8,905 nucleotides of DNA from assembly GCA_026986885.1 (NCBI GenBank), contig JALSNT010000484.1, positions 1-8,905 of the forward strand. Direction: 5' to 3'. Below, in pieces: positions 1 through 6,506 of the stretch (within the stretch, counting starts at the first letter, position 1; every line of letters begins with the position of its first letter). The notes beneath the pieces were generated by a model, which saw only the letters and a program-made list of their open reading frames with translations, searched no databases and was not told the DNA's origin. A program made the position numbers and the translations under genes. This DNA comes from Desulfobulbaceae bacterium (GTDB lineage Bacteria; Desulfobacterota; Desulfobulbia; Desulfobulbales; Desulfobulbaceae).

Positions 1-250
1 TACAGAGCCCGGTCGATGTTACAACGCAGAAAATATACGCGGAAATCAGCATTCCCCAAGGTATTTCCTTGGAAACATTGTACACATGCCGATAACCGAC
101 AAAAAAACCATGCAGACCGACAAGGAGACCAGAAAGGGCGACAAGCCCAAAAAAGCCAAGGAGCATTTTATAGCCCGGGCTTGCCTTTTTCAAGGCGGCG
201 ACCCCGTGATATCCCCATTTTTCCGATATATTAATCATCATTTCGCTCAT
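1..250 (-). CDS. NrfD/PsrC-type membrane subunit, N-terminal part (runs off the window)
   Basis: Reading leftward from the ATG at 250-248, 83 codons stay open to the window edge, so the 3' part is missing. The peptide begins MSEMMINISEKWGYHG. It then has a hydrophobic segment at about residues 31-52 (LGFFGLVALSGLLVG...) and the start of a second at about 66-83. Between them lies YNVSKEIPWG, followed by SAYIF and TSTGL, which I recognise as the conserved start of the NrfD/PsrC family. Members have eight or more membrane helices, bind quinone and pass electrons to or from a four-cluster ferredoxin subunit. A GAGGA ribosome site lies 7 bases before the ATG. It is the last visible gene of the operon, 100 bases after the nine-heme cytochrome. 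Family is clear from the motifs; quinone as partner is inferred from the family. Confidence 0.85.
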   Translation of the reverse strand, partial: MSEMMINISEKWGYHGVAALKKASPGYKMLLGFFGLVALSGLLVGLHGFFVGYRHVYNVSKEIPWGMLISAYIFCVVTSTGLC

Positions 251-265
251 TGTATTTCCTCGTAA

Positions 266-283
266 ATATATTCGTCAATATAT
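266..283. repeat. A/T-only hairpin just upstream of the NrfD ribosome site
   Basis: ATATATT (266-272) and AATATAT (277-283) are perfect 7-base inverted arms around a 4-base loop. On the minus-strand transcript the hairpin ends 4 bases before the GAGGA ribosome site (261-257). It could tune NrfD translation or be a processing site. It is weak because it has no G-C pairs, and chance in an A/T-rich gap is possible. Confidence 0.35.
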
Positions 284-350
284 CCCTAACAAACGTGCAG
301 CAACAGGACCGTTACACGATGTTAAACCGGCGGATTGAACAGGCAGTTTT

Positions 351-1346
351 TCAGCGATCGGCCCCTGAAAGGGCCTTACCATTGCCTGGCCCGGTTTGCA
401 TCAGTTTCAATCCTTTAACCCCGATATGACAAACCGTGCATCTGGTCTGAAAGCCGAATGCCTGATCTGAATTGTGACAGGTGCCACAGAGCTTTTCATG
501 CAGCTCTTCAAGATGTTTTCTCTTGGCAACCGGATCATCGGATCGAAAGGTTTCCAGTCCGGCAAGTACGCCACTGCCCATGACAAATACGTCTTTATGA
601 CAGGTCTCACAGAGAATTTTTCCTTTACCGACATGGATTTTATGATCAAAGACAACGGTTTTAACCGGCTTGGTGAAAACGATTTTCTTCGTCGGAACAA
701 AATGACAGGAATCACACCGACTCTGAGCGTCAAAGGCTTCATCACCGTTATGGCAGGCGCCGCAATATTTGCCTTTTTTAAAGGAGGCCATGGTAAAATC
801 ACCGTTGGCCTGAGCCGCCCCGATTTTCATGGAAAATATTTTATAATGGCAGTCATTACACTCCAGACCGACATCTTCGATATGAGCCTTATGGTCAAAG
901 GCTGCTTTATTAGGTTTTTTCCAGACAATTTTTGTCGGTGGCTGCATATTGCTGCCGTGGCAGGTGATACAATCTTTTTTATCGGTTACCCCAAAGGCTT
1001 CATCTCCATTATGACAGGCACCGCAATATTTTCCCTTTTCAAGGGATTGCATATTATAATCACCTGCCGCCCGGGCGGCGCCACGTTTTTTGTGAAATAT
1101 ATCTGGATGACAGGCATCACAGTCAAGACCGACCCCGATAACGTGTTTTTTATGACTGAATAACTGATATGTTGCCTTATGGAAAATCACCTGAGTATTT
1201 CCATACTGTTCAGTTAGTTCACCGTTCCTCTGTTTTTTCATCTGAGTCGACGTTTCCGCCGATGCCGCCCGACCGACGACAGTCATAAGCAGACCGACAC
1301 AGGCGGCAGTTCCCAGACACCAAAATAACGATTTATTAAACTTCAT
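351..1346 (-). CDS. Exported nine-heme cytochrome c with three triheme (c7-type) modules
   Basis: A 331-residue protein with a Sec signal peptide (charged MKFNK, hydrophobic core, likely cleavage after AASA near residue 30). It has nine CXXCH heme sites: 76-80, 108-112, 126-130, 163-167, 195-199, 211-215, 246-250, 287-291 and 303-307. They fall into three repeats, each with F(S/D)HK..H, then CXXCH, then CG(A/T)CHN.(D)(E/Q)AF, then CXXCH. This matches the c(7)-type triheme domain known from Geobacter 'nanowire' cytochromes. The FSHKKH/FDHKAH/FDHKIH histidines are likely distal heme ligands. The third module carries an extra charged stretch (about 260-285) and the protein ends in a short heme-free tail. 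Set between the ferredoxin and NrfD genes, it probably conducts electrons between the membrane complex and periplasmic carriers such as the nearby c3. A purine-rich GGAGAGAG stretch precedes the ATG at a long spacing. Confidence 0.93.
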   Translation of the reverse strand: MKFNKSLFWCLGTAACVGLLMTVVGRAASAETSTQMKKQRNGELTEQYGNTQVIFHKATYQLFSHKKHVIGVGLDCDACHPDIFHKKRGAARAAGDYNMQSLEKGKYCGACHNGDEAFGVTDKKDCITCHGSNMQPPTKIVWKKPNKAAFDHKAHIEDVGLECNDCHYKIFSMKIGAAQANGDFTMASFKKGKYCGACHNGDEAFDAQSRCDSCHFVPTKKIVFTKPVKTVVFDHKIHVGKGKILCETCHKDVFVMGSGVLAGLETFRSDDPVAKRKHLEELHEKLCGTCHNSDQAFGFQTRCTVCHIGVKGLKLMQTGPGNGKALSGADR

Positions 1347-1411
1347 TGATATACTCTCTCCGCATTTAATCGTTCATGCACATCTTCCTGCAATTACTCC
1401 CACCTAAAGGT

Positions 1412-1449
1412 AAAAAGACCCTCTGCCGCCGGCCGGGCCGCCGGCAGGG
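1412..1449 (-). terminator. Terminator-like hairpin inside the operon (possible attenuator)
   Basis: In the 128-base gap between the ferredoxin and nine-heme genes, the minus-strand transcript can pair CCCTGCCG (1449-1442) with CGGCAGAGGG (1428-1419, two bases bulged). The interior is GC-rich, and TCTTTTT follows (T run at 1416-1412). That is the form of an intrinsic terminator. Because the cytochrome and NrfD genes follow on the same strand, it more likely reduces read-through, giving less cytochrome and NrfD than catalytic subunit, or the downstream genes have a second promoter. I saw no convincing promoter between 1411 and 1347. Confidence 0.6.
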
Positions 1450-1474
1450 ATCAGGTCTGAGACAATACAATAGG

Positions 1475-2281
1475 TTATTCTTCCTGATCTTGTGAACGGA
1501 TAAGCGCTGCTGCCGCAACACCGGCAACGCCCAACCGGGACATCTTGCCGATGACGGGCTTCATCATACGGGCCAGCATGATGCGTCGGGAATCGGCCTC
1601 GGGCATCTCCCGGGGAGTTTCCAGCTTATCAAGGAGCTCCAGGTCCTTTTTACTGCCGTAATAATAGACATTGGGTCCTATCTTTACATTTTTGGACTCC
1701 AGACGTTTGGCTCCTTTTTTCAGATAAGCGGCGACCTCGGACTTGGGATCGTCCCGCAGACCAAAAATTCTGGCATCGGCAATACAGGTCTGGACACAGG
1801 CAGGCTGCAGTCCCTTGCCGACCCTGGGCATACAGAAGGTACATTTATCCGCCTTGCCCTCGGAATCATCATCGGCCAGATCAGGATTTACATAGCGGGC
1901 GCCATACGGACAGGCATCGGCACAGGCGCCGCAGCCGAGGCAGCGGTTCTTGTCAATCTGAACGGTGCCGTTAAAGGGGTCCTTCCAGGTGGCCGCAACC
2001 TCCATATCCTTGGTTTTGCCGGTTTTCACATCCTTGAAGGTCACCTGAACGGGGTCGGCAGGGCACGCCCCCACACAGGCCGGCCGGTCACAATGATTGC
2101 ACAGTCCCGGATAAAAAGTATATGACAATCCCTTGCTGGTTCGGGCCGGTCCCAGGCGACGAACCCAGTTACGGCGAAAACCCTCTTTAACCGGAATCTG
2201 CCACTCGGCGCGACAGGCAATAGCGCAGGCGTGACAGCCAACGCATCGATCAAGATCTATTACCATTGCATATTGATTCAT
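1475..2281 (-). CDS. Four-cluster [4Fe-4S] ferredoxin-type electron-transfer subunit (PsrB/DmsB-like)
   Basis: A 268-residue subunit with sixteen cysteines in four groups, each group enough for one [4Fe-4S] cluster: 13/16/19/23, 61/64/69/73, 114/117/120/124 and 147/150/162/166. This is the layout of the electron-transfer subunits of DMSO, polysulfide and thiosulfate reductases, which relay electrons between the Mo subunit and an NrfD-type membrane anchor. There is no signal peptide; in this family the subunit is normally exported folded, carried by the Tat signal of its Mo partner. Start ATG at 2281 has AGGAG about 7 bases upstream. The gene begins 14 bases after the catalytic gene. The C-terminus has an unusual extension (about residues 230-268) with a short Ala/Val-rich stretch (LGVAGVAAAALI), perhaps a membrane or NrfD contact; this is only inferred. 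Confidence 0.93.
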   Translation of the reverse strand: MNQYAMVIDLDRCVGCHACAIACRAEWQIPVKEGFRRNWVRRLGPARTSKGLSYTFYPGLCNHCDRPACVGACPADPVQVTFKDVKTGKTKDMEVAATWKDPFNGTVQIDKNRCLGCGACADACPYGARYVNPDLADDDSEGKADKCTFCMPRVGKGLQPACVQTCIADARIFGLRDDPKSEVAAYLKKGAKRLESKNVKIGPNVYYYGSKKDLELLDKLETPREMPEADSRRIMLARMMKPVIGKMSRLGVAGVAAAALIRSQDQEE

Positions 2282-2295
2282 ATCAATTCTCCTTT

Positions 2296-4599
2296 TCAGG
2301 CTATTTTGCTCTCATAGCGTGGAATTTCATTGGGCACGGCAACCAGTTCCGGTATATTCAAAGTCTTTCCGCCCTTGATTATCCGGACAAAATTGGTTCG
2401 TTTGGAATCAGCGCCGATAAAAGGATCCTGCACCACATTGGTCATGAGAAAACCGTCGGCCGCACCCTTACCGTATGCCCGACTGAGATGTTTTGATTTA
2501 GACCCGAAGCCATGGTACATAAAAACGGTATCCGGCCTGATACCCGGGGTAACCAGGACCTTGATCGGATTGGAACGTTTGCCATCCTGGTTTTCCAGGA
2601 TAATTTCTTCATCATTTTTAATGGAAAGCCTGGCGGCAACCTTGTCATTGAGCCATAACCTGTTCTCCGGCATTTCATTATGGAGCCAGAGATTGTTCAT
2701 GGTCCGGGAAAAGGTGTGCATAGGAGCCCGGCCATAAACCAGGCGGGTATATCCCCTGGGCGGGGCCGGGGTAGGTTCAAATTTGGGAATGGCGTCCAGA
2801 TCCTCATCATCAAAATTTTCAACGGCAAGCTGAATTTTCCCTGACTCGGTGCCGACTTTCAACTTTTTCGGGTCACGATACGGGTTGCCGGGATAAGTCA
2901 CCAGTCCCCCCTGACTTTTCAGTTTGTCAAGGCTTAGGCCCGCGCCTTTGAGTTCTTCATTGAGAAATTCTTCCTCATTCTTGCAGGTATATCCCTTGAT
3001 ATTCAATTTCTTCGCAAGGTTCTGCGCAATCCAGTAGGGCGATTTCACATTAAACATGGGTTTAACCACCGGCTGCCGGACCGTCAGGTAAGGAGTCAGG
3101 CCGTCGTAGGCATAAAGTCCATCGTAACGTTCGAGATAAACGGAATCAGGTAGAATAATATCCGACCAGAGGGCAGTCTCCCCGGCCATCATCTCTTCGC
3201 AGAAGATGAAGTCCAGGTTTTTAATTGCCTTCATAGTGTCATAAGGGTTGGGCAGTGTCTGAATGATGTTGACACCGTTCACTCCCAGAAGTTTGACGGG
3301 ATACGGTTTGCCGGTGAGCGCGGCATTGATGATGTCGCGGGTGGTGGTTCCGAAAATATTTGAAAACGGATATGGTGAATCCTCTTTCATGGAGGGATCG
3401 GCTTCCGCCGTTTCAACCTCTTCGGGTTCCGGACATTCCGCCTTACCTGTTTTCACCGGGGTCGGGAAATAGATACCACCGGGAACACCGACCGCGCCAA
3501 ACAGGGCGGTGAGAATAGCATAGGACTGATGACGACCGACATCGCCCTTACCGTACCAGGTGGAATGACGACCGGGATGAATATTGACATTTGGGGCTGC
3601 CTTGGCCAGTTCAAGAATGGCGGCCTTCATATCCTCAATTTTAAGATCGCAGATCTTGGCGGCCCATTCCATGGTGTATTGTTTGACTTCGCTTTTCAAC
3701 TGATCAAAACCTTCACAGTGGCGGGCAACAAAATCCTTGTCATACAGACCCAGTTTTATCACGTAATTGATCCAGGCTAACATGAGTGCCGTATCCGTAC
3801 CAGGCCTTATCGGCAGATAGATGTGGGCCTTGTTGGCAGGGGCGGAGAAACGCGGATCAACAACAATCAATTTGGCGCCATTACTCATACCCTGGATAAA
3901 TTCACGGACATGGGAGACATGGACATTTTCACCGATATGGGAAGCAACCAGCAGCATGGCCTTGGCATGCCCCATATCGTTATACTGTCGGGTACCGGTG
4001 GTCACATAACCAACCGTGTTCAGATAGGCAAGGGCTGCAGGACCCACGCATTGGTAAAAGGCCGGCTCACTGGTAAAATTTTCCGTGCCCATGGCCTTGA
4101 AAACACCACGCATGAATTCAGCCGAAGCACCATGATCAAAATAGGCCAGGGCATGGGGCCCGTATTTCTTTTTGACCTTCTGCATGTTATGGGCAATTTC
4201 ATCCAGGGCCTCATCCCAGGAGATCTTGGCCCACTTACCCTCACCTCTGGCGCCGACCCGTTTCAGGGGGGTTTTCATTCGATCGGGATCATACACCAGC
4301 TGCACCCCGGAATTACCACGGGCACAAACCCGGGTACCGTTGACCGGACTCTTGGGATTGCCTTCTATTTTAACAAGCTTACCATTTTTAACCTTGCCGA
4401 CAATGGGACACCGCCAGAAACACATCTCGCAAACCGACGTGACCTCTTCTGCACCCATTGAACCGGTTTCAGGACCAATCGCCGCTCCGGCCACGGTCGG
4501 ACGAAACAGAGAACCGCTACCAGCGAATTCTCCACCGGCGGCAGCCGTCATTGCCGCAACGGTCGCCGCTGACATCTTGAGAAAATGCCGTCTGTTCAT
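2296..4599 (-). CDS. Tat-exported molybdopterin oxidoreductase, PsrA/PhsA-like catalytic subunit
   Basis: A 767-residue catalytic subunit of the DMSO-reductase superfamily. A twin-arginine signal (NRRHFLKMSA) starts at residue 2 and an Ala-rich region runs to about residue 40, so it is periplasmic. An [4Fe-4S] site uses C57, C60, C64 and C92 (CEMCFWRC...VCARG). C184 (AFYQC) is the likely Mo ligand, and H156 (YFDHG) and R344 (HPGRHSTWYG) fit active-site residues of the polysulfide/thiosulfate reductase group; these assignments are by pattern memory. GTES.GKIQ (about 583-590) and the NPIKVLVTPGIRPDTVF region fit the pterin-binding C-terminal domain. Length matches PsrA/PhsA (about 750-770), much shorter than TtrA. 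An acidic stretch near 388-408 looks like a surface insertion. The ORF can open 11 codons earlier, but ATG 4599 has GGAGG 7 bases upstream, starts the Tat signal, and overlaps the chaperone stop (ATGA). The substrate (polysulfide, thiosulfate, other) is unproven. Confidence 0.92.
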   Translation of the reverse strand: MNRRHFLKMSAATVAAMTAAAGGEFAGSGSLFRPTVAGAAIGPETGSMGAEEVTSVCEMCFWRCPIVGKVKNGKLVKIEGNPKSPVNGTRVCARGNSGVQLVYDPDRMKTPLKRVGARGEGKWAKISWDEALDEIAHNMQKVKKKYGPHALAYFDHGASAEFMRGVFKAMGTENFTSEPAFYQCVGPAALAYLNTVGYVTTGTRQYNDMGHAKAMLLVASHIGENVHVSHVREFIQGMSNGAKLIVVDPRFSAPANKAHIYLPIRPGTDTALMLAWINYVIKLGLYDKDFVARHCEGFDQLKSEVKQYTMEWAAKICDLKIEDMKAAILELAKAAPNVNIHPGRHSTWYGKGDVGRHQSYAILTALFGAVGVPGGIYFPTPVKTGKAECPEPEEVETAEADPSMKEDSPYPFSNIFGTTTRDIINAALTGKPYPVKLLGVNGVNIIQTLPNPYDTMKAIKNLDFIFCEEMMAGETALWSDIILPDSVYLERYDGLYAYDGLTPYLTVRQPVVKPMFNVKSPYWIAQNLAKKLNIKGYTCKNEEEFLNEELKGAGLSLDKLKSQGGLVTYPGNPYRDPKKLKVGTESGKIQLAVENFDDEDLDAIPKFEPTPAPPRGYTRLVYGRAPMHTFSRTMNNLWLHNEMPENRLWLNDKVAARLSIKNDEEIILENQDGKRSNPIKVLVTPGIRPDTVFMYHGFGSKSKHLSRAYGKGAADGFLMTNVVQDPFIGADSKRTNFVRIIKGGKTLNIPELVAVPNEIPRYESKIA

Positions 4600-5138
4600 G
4601 CAAAAACCTCCATATAAATTTGTTGAAGACACCGGTCGGTAACCTGTGCCAGAGTTTTATAAAACGGCTTGGGATCCGCGAGCATCAACCGGTCATAAAA
4701 GGCGGGATACCAAACTGCAAAATGTTCCTGAATAAAAGTATCAAGAAGTTGATGATCTCCCAATTCAATCAAGAGACCGATAAAGGCCAGCTCGTGGATA
4801 ATATGGTCGGGTGATTCATTGCCGGTTACCGGTGAAAGCCCGGCACGACGGTACATGGCAAGGGCCTGATCATAACCCTGCTGGTGCAGTACACCGGCAT
4901 CGTTTATATAAACGGATGCATAAGGAGGTGCTGCTACCCCGCCCGGTCCGTTGATAAAAAGGCGTACATACTCGGCCTGCTGGTCAACAAGGGACATGTC
5001 ATCAAAATGAATTTCTCCCTCACCACACTCCACATCAGCTGCCAGCAGGGACAATGCTTCGGCCAATCCATCGAGAATACCCTCCTGCGGGTAGTTGAAA
5101 CAGGTTGAAAGAAAATGAAAAGGATGCGTTGACGTCAT
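4596..5138 (-). CDS. TorD/DmsD-family molybdoenzyme chaperone
   Basis: A 180-residue cytoplasmic, largely helical protein with the family marks EYVRLF (56-61), PPYASVY (71-77) and SPDHIIHELAFI (109-120). TorD-family chaperones bind the Tat signal of their Mo enzyme and hold it back from export until the cofactor is loaded. The partner here is evidently the next gene, whose ATG overlaps this TGA in ATGA; the overlap suggests coupled translation in fixed ratio. It is first in the operon. The start at 5138 has GGAGAAG about 6 bases upstream. Length is slightly below the usual ~200 residues but the core motifs are all present. There is no signal peptide, as expected. Confidence 0.9.
   Translation of the reverse strand: MTSTHPFHFLSTCFNYPQEGILDGLAEALSLLAADVECGEGEIHFDDMSLVDQQAEYVRLFINGPGGVAAPPYASVYINDAGVLHQQGYDQALAMYRRAGLSPVTGNESPDHIIHELAFIGLLIELGDHQLLDTFIQEHFAVWYPAFYDRLMLADPKPFYKTLAQVTDRCLQQIYMEVFA
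4607..4611 (-). promoter_or_regulatory. Ribosome site that sets the catalytic subunit's start
   Basis: GGAGG on the minus strand lies 7 bases before ATG 4599 and inside the last codons of the TorD-like gene. It favours 4599 over the upstream in-frame ATG at 4632, which would put 11 residues before the twin-arginine signal. Confidence 0.75.
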
Positions 5139-5194
5139 GGGATTCTTCTCCGGAAAAATGTACTAAATGATCAAAGTGATACGCGCTGATTCGA

Positions 5195-5210
5195 ATGAAT
5201 AGCGATTCAT
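5195..5210. promoter_or_regulatory. Inverted repeat ATGAAT-N4-ATTCAT in the operon leader (operator candidate)
   Basis: ATGAAT (5195-5200) and ATTCAT (5205-5210) are perfect 6-base arms separated by AGCG. The site lies just downstream of the predicted start of transcription of the minus-strand operon. The same arms with the same 4-base gap recur at 6611-6626, upstream of the octaheme cytochrome, which suggests one shared DNA-binding protein. The protein is unknown. Confidence 0.45.
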
Positions 5211-5217
5211 ATTGGGG

Positions 5218-5240
5218 CCACATGCTACACTACCGTGTGG
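5218..5240. promoter_or_regulatory. 23-bp imperfect dyad covering the -10 region (operator candidate)
   Basis: CCACA (5218-5222) is matched by TGTGG (5236-5240), and three further symmetric pairs lie inside, giving 8 of 11 possible pairs around position 5229. It overlaps the predicted -10 box and spacer of the minus-strand promoter, the usual position for a repressor site. No known regulator consensus was recognised. Confidence 0.4.
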
Positions 5241-5250
5241 TTTATGTCAA
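5222..5250 (-). promoter_or_regulatory. Sigma-70-type promoter of the molybdoenzyme operon
   Basis: On the minus strand there is a perfect TTGACA (5250-5245), a 17-base spacer, and TAGCAT (5227-5222, four of six to TATAAT). Transcription would begin near 5215, giving a leader of about 75 bases before the chaperone ATG at 5138. It is the best promoter match upstream of this operon. Confidence 0.6.
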
Positions 5251-5472
5251 TTAAGTTATAATCGGTCATAAATTTTCCTTATAAAAGGTGCATAATCTCA
5301 TAATAAAGATACTGCAGGGACCTTATCCGGTATGCAGGCGCATTCACCTTAAGAGGATCTCACAGGCAGACAACGTGAGATTGGGAGAGGCTGACACGAT
5401 GGCACCCGGCAGGCAATAAGGGCACCGTATTGACAAGACACGCCTTCCGTGATAAGAAAACCAAGGGATTAA
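5251..5472. other. Divergent intergenic region, no gene seen
   Basis: Between the two divergent promoters I see no plausible coding frame with a ribosome site. One clear inverted repeat is present: ATCTCAC (5357-5363) and GTGAGAT (5375-5381), 7 perfect bases each with an 11-base gap. This could be an operator or hairpin. The rest is unremarkable. Confidence 0.5.
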
Positions 5473-5502
5473 TTGTTATTGAACGTACAGTTCATTTATA
5501 TT
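5473..5502 (+). promoter_or_regulatory. Candidate promoter of the cytochrome c3 gene with an internal dyad
   Basis: TTGTTA (5473-5478), an 18-base spacer, and TATATT (5497-5502, five of six to TATAAT). The spacer holds TGAAC (5480-5484) and GTTCA (5490-5494), perfect inverted arms around GTACA, in the place of an operator. Transcription would start near 5509 and leave a leader of about 200 bases. A second candidate, TTGACA at 5430-5435 with TAAGAA 17 bases on, has a poorer -10 box. Confidence 0.4.
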
Positions 5503-5556
5503 TTGGGATTACCACGGATATTCATTATTGAGTAGTGGGCGCATCTGCTTTGTCGT

Positions 5557-5644
5557 TTGCCGTGACAGCTATTTGTTTTGTGGAAGTGAAATCCATGTTC
5601 CACGGCAATACCCTGTTGCCGGTAATACCGTCTTGAAGGGCAAC
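5557..5644 (+). promoter_or_regulatory. Leader with three mutually exclusive stems (possible RNA switch)
   Basis: Three perfect stems share segments. TTGCCGTG (5557-5564) pairs with CACGGCAA (5601-5608). CGGCAA (5603-5608) pairs with TTGCCG (5616-5621). GTTGCC (5615-5620) pairs with GGCAAC (5639-5644). Each stem blocks its neighbour, as in riboswitch or attenuator leaders. It lies 69-156 bases before the c3 ATG, inside the transcript expected from the promoter near 5473-5502, and a run of seven or eight T follows at 5685-5691. I could not match it to a known riboswitch; the c-di-GMP (GEMM) core elements are absent. Confidence 0.35.
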
Positions 5645-5712
5645 TGAAGGCCTGTCTATTCATTTCGTTTTCAGGTGGTAATCATTTTTTTATTTCCGCA
5701 AAGGAGGAAACT

Positions 5713-6129
5713 ATGAAAAAGGTATTTGTCTGTGGCGTAGCATTGGCATTTTTCTGCAGCTTCGGCATGGTCAGCATGGCCACGGCCGCAGGAGAAAAAG
5801 GACCTGCCGAGATAACCATTAATCCCAACGGAAAAAAGCCTGTACAATTTCCCCATGCAGCGCATCAGAAGAAATTGAAATGTGGAGTATGCCATCACTC
5901 CAAGGACAAAGACGGCAAGCAGGTACCCTATACAGAAGGGATGAAAATCCAGAAATGTGAGACCTGCCACACCGGCGATATGCTCAAAGGCAAGGTCAAG
6001 GGAAGGACAGCTCTCCAGCGTGCAGGTCACGGTAGATGTCTGGCCTGCCATAAATCCATGGCCAAAAAGGATGCAAAATATAAAAAACTGAAAAAATGCT
6101 CTAACTGCCATATCAAGAAAAAGAAATAA
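5713..6129 (+). CDS. Periplasmic tetraheme cytochrome c3
   Basis: A 138-residue protein with a Sec signal peptide (MKKVF, hydrophobic core, cleavage near ATAA at residues 23-27), leaving about 111 residues. It has four CXXCH sites: 57-61, 82-86, 109-113 and 129-133. Exactly four further histidines stand where class III c3 puts its distal ligands: H48 and H51 (FPHAAH), H62 (CHH) and H106 (GHGRC). All four sites are CX2CH, whereas many Desulfovibrio c3 proteins have one or two CX4CH sites. The protein is very basic and ends in four lysines, typical of a shuttle that docks on acidic partners. Such proteins carry electrons between periplasmic hydrogenases or dehydrogenases and membrane complexes; the nine-heme subunit encoded divergently is the obvious candidate partner here (inference). 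AGGAGG lies 5 bases before the ATG. Confidence 0.94.
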   Translation: MKKVFVCGVALAFFCSFGMVSMATAAGEKGPAEITINPNGKKPVQFPHAAHQKKLKCGVCHHSKDKDGKQVPYTEGMKIQKCETCHTGDMLKGKVKGRTALQRAGHGRCLACHKSMAKKDAKYKKLKKCSNCHIKKKK

Positions 6130-6159
6130 ACATCACGCAGGCCCGCTAAGGAGCCGTCC

Positions 6160-6198
6160 GGACAGGGGTGGTGGCAAACCGCCCCTGTCCATGCTTTT
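6160..6198 (+). terminator. Intrinsic terminator after the cytochrome c3 gene
   Basis: GGACAGGGG (6160-6168) and CCCCTGTCC (6182-6190) form a perfect 9-pair stem, extended inside by GGT/ACC (6170-6172 with 6178-6180) after one mismatch. A T-rich stretch (TTTT at 6194-6197, then more T/C) follows. It sits 30 bases after the c3 stop codon. Confidence 0.85.
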
Positions 6199-6419
6199 CT
6201 CTCCCGTTTTTTCTCTCTCTGCCTGTAAAACAAAGCCGGCCAAACCGCTTATCTTTTCCTCTTGAGCGACATCCACACTTGATCGAGTTGTAACATCCGA
6301 AATCCACGACAAAATTGTTTAGCAGAAATACGGGTAGCCAGACGGCCGGCCGAAATTTTCATTACCTTTTTTGTCAACTGCCGCATTCCGAAAAGTAGTC
6401 TGCCGGAACTTAAGCGTTG
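6199..6419. other. Non-coding stretch, nothing convincing seen
   Basis: No gene with a ribosome site, start and recognisable product was found. Two GCCGGCC-type palindromes occur (near 6236-6242 and 6343-6350). A 37-codon minus-strand frame (6362-6249) opens with a weak AGGTA but has no recognisable features and is not called. Confidence 0.5.
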
Positions 6420-6506
6420 TTATCGGGGTAAATCAATATGAGAGGAAAACAGAAAATAATGGAAAAATGGGATGATACAAAGTAATGCAGGTGGAACGGC
6501 AAGCAG

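Noticed and set aside
145..160. Apparent frameshift in the NrfD gene at the A6 run
   Set aside because: A recount shows six A (not five) in the run, and the frame is then continuous from the ATG at 250 to the window edge with good family motifs.
474..1163. 229-codon open frame on the plus strand
   Set aside because: It lies wholly antisense to the nine-heme cytochrome, has no ribosome site, and its translation has no recognisable domain; it is a shadow of the repeated heme codons.
3823..4461. 212-codon open frame on the plus strand
   Set aside because: Antisense to the Mo subunit with no recognisable domain or ribosome site; codon shadow.
2296..4632. Longer start for the Mo subunit (ATG at 4632)
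   Set aside because: It would place 11 residues before the Tat signal and lacks a good ribosome site; ATG 4599 has GGAGG and the ATGA overlap.
5400..5415. Sigma-54-like site (TGGCAC, then GC 10 bases after GG)
   Set aside because: The -24 half is good and GC spacing is right, but the TT of the -12 element is AG, and no enhancer-type arrangement was found.
5521..5660. c-di-GMP (GEMM) riboswitch before cytochrome c3
   Set aside because: Some GGCAA-type segments occur, but the conserved core (ACGCAAAGC-type segment and GNRA-loop stem) is not present on either strand.
6249..6362. 37-codon minus-strand frame starting MKISAGRLATR
   Set aside because: The ribosome site is weak and there is no signal, domain or neighbour context to support a small protein.
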